DNA of 64,000 bases, from positions 124,001-188,000 of the forward strand of contig NZ_SDKD01000004.1 of the NCBI RefSeq assembly GCF_004521915.1. The letters run 5' to 3'. Source of the stretch: Brevibacillus migulae. Its GTDB lineage: Bacteria > Bacillota > Bacilli > Brevibacillales > Brevibacillaceae. Positions 60,197 to 64,000 of the stretch are shown here, piece after piece (positions within the stretch are counted from its first letter, which is position 1; each line of letters begins with the position of its first letter). Made by a program: the position numbers and the translations under genes. Under the pieces are notes generated by a model, which saw nothing but the letters and a program-made list of their open reading frames with translations, was not told the origin of the DNA and searched no databases.

Positions 60197-60789
60197 GCTG
60201 GAGCCGACTAGGGGGGATTGTCATCAAAAGAAAATATGTACTGTATAGTCTGGTGATTTTGCTGGTTGGACTGATGGCAGGCATGCAAACCATGGTTCTG
60301 GGCAAGGAAGAAAAAGTGATCGAGATGGAAAAGGTCAAGGAGATGATAGAGAGTCGCTATGCCGGCGAGGTAACATCGATTGCCTTGGAGCAGCTGGAGG
60401 GACAAGTCGTATATCGAGGCCATCTGAAGGCAAAACCCGGGACCTATCAAATCACGGTTGATGCGTATGAGGGACGTGTCCAGCATATAGAGCCGATCGC
60501 ATTGGCTTTGCCGGAGCAATCAGCGGATGAGGCAGAAGCTGAGTCAGAGACGGATGGACAGAATGAGCATGCAGCGCCACGAATGGAAACCTCTGCAGGC
60601 ATCAGTTTGGACCGCGCGCGGGAGATTGCCATGACGGAGGTAGAAGGACGGTTTGACGGGATTGAAGTCGAACAGGAGAACGGTGTGATGGTATTCGAGG
60701 TGGAGATTGATACCGCCGCAGAGCAAGAAGTAAAGGTCCAAGTAGATGCCTACACGGGCGCGATCGTTTCGGTTGTGTGGGAAGACTGA
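60193..60789 (+). CDS. Membrane-anchored PepSY-domain protein (start possibly ATC at 60223)
   Basis: A protein of up to 198 residues with one N-terminal membrane anchor ([16 protein letters not shown]) and two PepSY-type repeats (about residues 43-98 and 138-198) outside the membrane, separated by an acidic linker ([10 protein letters not shown]). ATG 60193 overlaps the kinase stop. Alternatively, GGGGGG (60211-60216) is followed after 6 nt by ATC AAA (60223), which would give a normal Lys-rich anchor start. PepSY domains are thought to inhibit peptidases or bind ligands; here it may tune the YkoH-like kinase. Confidence 0.85.
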   Translation: MSWSRLGGIVIKRKYVLYSLVILLVGLMAGMQTMVLGKEEKVIEMEKVKEMIESRYAGEVTSIALEQLEGQVVYRGHLKAKPGTYQITVDAYEGRVQHIEPIALALPEQSADEAEAESETDGQNEHAAPRMETSAGISLDRAREIAMTEVEGRFDGIEVEQENGVMVFEVEIDTAAEQEVKVQVDAYTGAIVSVVWED

Positions 60790-60792
60790 AGC

Positions 60793-60810
60793 TTCTCATC
60801 AAATTCTCAT
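60793..60810 (+). promoter_or_regulatory. TTCTCAT direct repeat, candidate response-regulator site
   Basis: TTCTCAT occurs at 60793-60799 and 60804-60810, 11 bp apart, about one helical turn. This is the usual layout for OmpR-type dimers, and it lies upstream of the second PepSY gene. Confidence 0.55.
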
Positions 60811-60879
60811 GTGGCTCTTTTTTTCCTTTCATGTTTCTTCTGTATTCTGAGAGAAACCGATCAAGAGGAGGAATGAAAC

Positions 60880-61437
60880 ATGAAAGCGATCACCACGGCA
60901 ATGATAGGGGCATTGCTTGCGGGAAGTCTTGGTGCGACCGCTTATGCCGATCACGATGACCGCCATCCCAAGCAAAACGAACAGTGGCCCGTCTTTCTGA
61001 AAATTGACGATGATGTGCCCGCTGATGCGATGAAAAAGGTGCTGATCACTGCGGATAAAGCAAAACAGCTTGCGCTAGGCGTACAGCAAGGGCTCATCAC
61101 TGAGCTGAAGCTGGATGTCGAAGGCGGTATGCTCGTCTATCAAGTAGAGATCTTCCATAACGGTGACGACGAAGATGTGTATGTCGATGCGCAAACCGGC
61201 CAAGCGTGGCGAGAAAACGACCAGTTGCGCAAACAACAACTGGTGAAGATCACGGAGGAAGAGGCCAGGAAAATCGCATTGTCCAAAGTCAGCGGCACAA
61301 TCGTGGACGTTGAACTGGATGAGGAAGACGGACAATACGTGTACAGCATGGAAATACGCACAAAAAAATGGCAGGAAGCCGAGATCGAAATCTCGGCAAC
61401 CACTGGCGAAGTCCTGGATATGGAATGGGACGATTAA
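60880..61437 (+). CDS. Secreted PepSY-domain protein (YkoI-like)
   Basis: A 185-residue protein with a cleavable signal peptide (MKAITTAMIGALLAGSLG, likely cut after AYA), a His/Asp-rich start of the mature part (DHDDRHPK) and two PepSY units (about 55-110 and 118-185). The acidic and His-rich start could bind metal, which is inference. It has its own promoter region with TTCTCAT repeats and AGAGGAGG before the ATG. It is probably a target of the adjacent two-component system. Confidence 0.9.
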   Translation: MKAITTAMIGALLAGSLGATAYADHDDRHPKQNEQWPVFLKIDDDVPADAMKKVLITADKAKQLALGVQQGLITELKLDVEGGMLVYQVEIFHNGDDEDVYVDAQTGQAWRENDQLRKQQLVKITEEEARKIALSKVSGTIVDVELDEEDGQYVYSMEIRTKKWQEAEIEISATTGEVLDMEWDD

Positions 61438-61443
61438 CTCCAT

Positions 61444-61487
61444 AAAAAAGCTCCCTTGCGTTTTCACAAGCAAGGGAGTTTTCTATG
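61444..61487. terminator. Bidirectional Rho-independent terminator
   Basis: AGCTCCCTTGC pairs with GCAAGGGAGTT. There is a T-run on the plus strand and an A-run on the left (T-run on minus), so it serves the PepSY gene and the cupredoxin gene. Confidence 0.88.
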
Positions 61488-61494
61488 GAAATGA

Positions 61495-61893
61495 CTATTC
61501 CACGATCAGTTTACCAGTCATGGTATCATGACCAGCACCGCACATTACGGAGCAGACAAATTGGAACTCGCCAGTTTTGTCAGCGGTGAATTCAGCGCTG
61601 CCATCCCCTTTGATGTCCACGTTAAAATCAGGCAGAGAAATGCCGTGCATGCCTTCTGTATTAGCAAGGGTAAGTTTTACTTTGTCGCCTTTTTTCACGC
61701 GAATTTCTTTTTGATCGAATTCAAAGTTTTTCGCGGACAGCTTGATTTCTACAACCCCATCTGCAGATTGAGTCGCAGCAGGTGCGGAGCTGCTTGCAGC
61801 GCTATCGGTAGAAGCAGCTTGATTGCTTCCGCAGCCCGCCAAAGCAAGAGCGACAACAGAAGCTAACAAAAATGCACTGATTGATTTTTTCAT
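61495..61893 (-). CDS. Cupredoxin-domain lipoprotein with CuA-type motif
   Basis: A 132-residue protein. It has a signal peptide with lipobox ALAGC (C21), a Ser/Ala-rich linker and a cupredoxin fold. The copper motif is CSVMCGAGHDTM, with the two Cys, His and Met in the spacing of the CuA site of cytochrome oxidase subunit II; a further His lies in GMHGISLP. It is probably an electron carrier or copper protein on the outer membrane face. GGAGGGAAA precedes the ATG. It lies downstream of tatA on the same strand. Confidence 0.9.
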   Translation of the reverse strand: MKKSISAFLLASVVALALAGCGSNQAASTDSAASSSAPAATQSADGVVEIKLSAKNFEFDQKEIRVKKGDKVKLTLANTEGMHGISLPDFNVDIKGDGSAEFTADKTGEFQFVCSVMCGAGHDTMTGKLIVE

Positions 61894-61959
61894 GACAATT
61901 TCCCTCCATAGACCATTCTATCTCTATTTGTGAACTGCTTTAAAAAGCAGGAATCACCA

Positions 61960-62160
61960 TTACTTTTTCTCAGAAGCTGACTCGTTTTCTCCCTTTACAT
62001 CGGAAGTGATCTCATCCACAACGCCTTTGGTGGAAGAGCGGAATTCGCGAAGGGTATCCCCAAAAGCACGGCCCAATTGAGGCAGCTTGGATGGGCCGAA
62101 AATCACGAGAGCAATGATCAAGATAATGATTAATCCAGAAACACCGATATTGTTAAACAT
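61960..62160 (-). CDS. tatA: Twin-arginine translocase subunit TatA
   Basis: A 66-residue protein with one N-terminal membrane helix, the hinge [17 protein letters not shown] that starts the amphipathic helix, and a charged C-tail. It forms the pore part of the Tat system that exports folded proteins. GGAGGAA precedes the ATG. It lies 17 nt after tatC on the minus strand, the reverse of the usual tatA-tatC order. Confidence 0.95.
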   Translation of the reverse strand: MFNNIGVSGLIIILIIALVIFGPSKLPQLGRAFGDTLREFRSSTKGVVDEITSDVKGENESASEKK

Positions 62161-62177
62161 GAATGTTCCTCCTTCGT

Positions 62178-62909
62178 TTATGACTCAGCTGGTGACGATT
62201 GAACCGTTTTGCGCAAATACCAACTCGAGAGTATGATGCTAATCTCGAACAGCAGGATCAGAGGAATCAGGACCGATAAGTGCGAAAAGAAATCGGGCGG
62301 CGAAATCATGGACCCGACGATGGCCAATCCCAGATACACGTATTTACGGACTTTCTTCAACTGGGCAGGATTGAGGACGCCGATCTTTGTCAAAAAGAGA
62401 ACAACCGCGGGCATCTCAAACGCTACCGTCAAAGGAAAGATCACGTTAAACATAAACGAAAAGTACCGGTCAATCCCGTAGGTTTCTACAGCGCCGATGC
62501 TCTGGTTCACTTTTGACAGGAATGACACCATCATCGGAAAGGCAACAAAATAGCTGAAGGCTACGCCGCAAAGAAACAGGAAGAAGGATAGCGGGACAAA
62601 CCAGATCGTGCTTCTCGCTTCCTCTTCGGACAAGCCTGGTCTGACAAACGCCCAGATTTGATAGAGAGCGAATGGCAGCGACAAGATGAGCGCGACCAGA
62701 AAGGCGCACTTCATATAAATGAACATACCGTCTGTCAGCGAGAACACGTTCCACACGATATCCGCTGCAGCAGGCTGTGATTTGATAAACAACAGAATAT
62801 CCGGGGACATGTACAAGCCAAAGCAAAGTGACAAGACGAAAAAGACAATCGCCCAAATCAGTCTTTTCCGCAGCTCCGTCAAATGGGAAACAACTTCCTG
62901 AGTCTGCAT
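62178..62909 (-). CDS. tatC: Twin-arginine translocase subunit TatC
   Basis: A 243-residue protein with six transmembrane helices. It has the N-terminal [10 protein letters not shown] that recognises twin-arginine signals, and [13 protein letters not shown] and the [15 protein letters not shown] region near the end. ATG 62909 follows GAGGGG; GTG 62915 overlaps that site and is rejected. It forms a two-gene Tat unit with tatA, downstream of a GMC oxidoreductase gene whose complex is a known type of Tat cargo. Confidence 0.95.
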   Translation of the reverse strand: MQTQEVVSHLTELRKRLIWAIVFFVLSLCFGLYMSPDILLFIKSQPAAADIVWNVFSLTDGMFIYMKCAFLVALILSLPFALYQIWAFVRPGLSEEEARSTIWFVPLSFFLFLCGVAFSYFVAFPMMVSFLSKVNQSIGAVETYGIDRYFSFMFNVIFPLTVAFEMPAVVLFLTKIGVLNPAQLKKVRKYVYLGLAIVGSMISPPDFFSHLSVLIPLILLFEISIILSSWYLRKTVQSSPAES

Positions 62910-62930
62910 ATACACCCCTCGTATAAAAAG

Positions 62931-62968
62931 GATATAGAAAAGCGGAAAACCCGCTTTTCTATATACCC
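62931..62968 (-). terminator. Rho-independent terminator of the GMC oxidoreductase gene
   Basis: TATATAGAAAAGCGG pairs with CCGCTTTTCTATAT. On the minus strand it is followed by CCTTTTTAT. Confidence 0.85.
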
Positions 62969-62983
62969 TAGAACTTCAGAAGA

Positions 62984-64000
62984 TTAAACCAATTGGCCGC
63001 CTTGCTTCATGTATTTCAGGATGCCTTCCGCAGCGCGGTAAGCCAGGGCGCCAACGGTTGCAGTCGGGTTGAAGCCACTGTTGTGACCAAATGCAGAAGC
63101 GCCAACGACGAACACGTTTTCCGCATCCCACATTTGCAGGTAGTTGTTCACCACAGAAGTGGATGGATCTGCACCCATGATCGCTCCGCCAGTGTTGTGC
63201 GTCGATTGGTAAGGAGTGATGTTGTAGGCTTTCAGCTCTTTGTTCGCGTCAACGATCGTCGCGCCCATTTCTTTCATGATTTCTTCGGATTTGCCTACCA
63301 AGAACTTGGTCAGTTCACGGTCTTGATCTTCCCAGTCAAAGGTCATGCGGAGCAATGGCTGACCGTATGCATCTTTGTAAGTTGGGTCGAGGTCAAGGAA
63401 GTGATGCTTCCAAGGCATGCTTGCCCCTTGTGTTGCGAGCGTAATGGTGGAGTTTGCATATTTGATGGAAGCTTGTTTGAAATCTTTCCCCCAGGACGGT
63501 GTACCTTTTGGCACGTTGTTGCTTCCAATTGGACGAGCGCCATATTGGAACACGCGCAGGCCAGCACCATGGATGAAGTTCAGATCGCTGTGGTCAAAGT
63601 TGTCCCCGTTGAAATCACTGATTTCCGCACCGAGGGAACCGGCACCCGCATACAGGTTGAACTGTTTATCGTCAAAGAACCCGGTCACTTTTCCGCTTTG
63701 CGTTTGGTATGCGTAGTTTTTGCCGACAACGCCAGTGCCGGAAGCTGGATCGTATGGTTTGCCCAGTTTGGAGGTGAGCAGCAGACGTACGTTGTTCAAT
63801 ACGTAGCTGGTCAGGATCACCATATCTGCTGGCTGTTCGAACTCTTCGCCAGTCAGAGTATTTACATACACGACGCCAGTTGCTTTTTTGCCATCATGCA
63901 ATACGCGAGTGACGTTGGAGTGAGTGCGCAGATCCAGCTTGCCTGTTTTTTGGGCAACCGGGATAACCGTTACGACAGGGTCTGCTTTCGCACCGTACTC
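62984..64000 (-). CDS. GMC-family oxidoreductase, gluconate 2-dehydrogenase flavoprotein-like (5' truncated by window edge)
   Basis: The C-terminal 338 residues of a GMC oxidoreductase; the frame stays open to the window end, so the FAD-binding N-terminus is outside. Visible are a Rossmann part (ADMVILTSYVLNNVRLLL), the catalytic HNTGGAIMG region (QSTHNTGGAIMGADP) and the C-terminal FGHNSGFNPTATVGALAYRAAE, with His and Asn as usual active-site residues. It resembles the large subunit of membrane gluconate or 2-ketogluconate dehydrogenases, which are exported with a Tat-signal small subunit. The adjacent tatCA genes and the cupredoxin fit a periplasmic-side electron pathway. Confidence 0.88.
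   Translation of the reverse strand, partial: EYGAKADPVVTVIPVAQKTGKLDLRTHSNVTRVLHDGKKATGVVYVNTLTGEEFEQPADMVILTSYVLNNVRLLLTSKLGKPYDPASGTGVVGKNYAYQTQSGKVTGFFDDKQFNLYAGAGSLGAEISDFNGDNFDHSDLNFIHGAGLRVFQYGARPIGSNNVPKGTPSWGKDFKQASIKYANSTITLATQGASMPWKHHFLDLDPTYKDAYGQPLLRMTFDWEDQDRELTKFLVGKSEEIMKEMGATIVDANKELKAYNITPYQSTHNTGGAIMGADPSTSVVNNYLQMWDAENVFVVGASAFGHNSGFNPTATVGALAYRAAEGILKYMKQGGQLV

Overview
The window looks like chromosomal DNA of a spore-forming Gram-positive bacterium of the Paenibacillaceae, most likely Brevibacillus or a close relative. This rests on the B. subtilis-like gene families (LytS/YhcK-type sensor kinase, YkoGHIJ-like cluster, YfiZ/YfhA/YfiY-like siderophore importer, xylAB with a ROK XylR), strong AGGAGG-type ribosome binding sites, frequent TTG/GTG starts, and regulatory sites of Firmicutes type (CIRCE, Fur, PerR, a preQ1-I riboswitch). 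The species call is inference. No rRNA, tRNA, phage, IS transposase or CRISPR array was seen.

Layout. 1-4.1 kb: 3' part of a large CheA-like multi-domain histidine kinase facing a CheY-like regulator. 4.2-7.1 kb: Fur-boxed heme monooxygenase, a structured repeat, CIRCE-controlled htpG. 7.2-10.9 kb: ascorbate-type PTS operon with a PRD/EIIA regulator. 11-17 kb: second copy of the structured repeat, MFS exporter, orphan sensor kinase, diguanylate cyclase, xylR. 17.1-28.1 kb: xylose/xylo-oligosaccharide locus (xylAB, YesMN-type two-component system, sugar ABC importer without ATPase, GH52 beta-xylosidase). 28.2-31.7 kb: IclR regulator divergent from a KduD-like dehydrogenase, then PerR-boxed catalase. 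32.1-35.7 kb: asymmetric heterodimeric ABC exporter. 35.9-40.9 kb: two small unknown proteins with three glycosyltransferases and a pyruvyltransferase. 41-44.1 kb: aldo/keto reductase and a CiaRH-like two-component system. 44.2-47.3 kb: Fur-boxed siderophore importer. 47.4-50 kb: HPr-like protein, luciferase-like monooxygenase, C39-like lipoprotein. 50-52 kb: preQ1 riboswitch and queCDE. 52.1-57.9 kb: pyroglutamate operon (IclR, pxpA, DUF969, DUF979, pcp, pxpB, pxpC). 58.1-61.4 kb: YkoGH-like two-component system and two PepSY proteins. 61.5-64 kb: cupredoxin lipoprotein, tatA, tatC and a truncated GMC oxidoreductase.

Most original observations: (1) two ~220-nt intergenic elements (4828-5047 and 11102-11322) whose sequence differences preserve long stems, including wobble pairs, which points to a structured RNA family; (2) three copies of a hairpin placed directly after Rho-independent terminators (about 24141, 30161 and 47643), with a compensatory change in the stem; (3) two genes whose only well-placed start behind a strong Shine-Dalgarno is ATC; (4) a complete pyroglutamate operon that makes DUF969/DUF979 a good candidate two-subunit 5-oxoproline transporter; (5) a glycan locus with two small proteins sharing a C-terminal motif.
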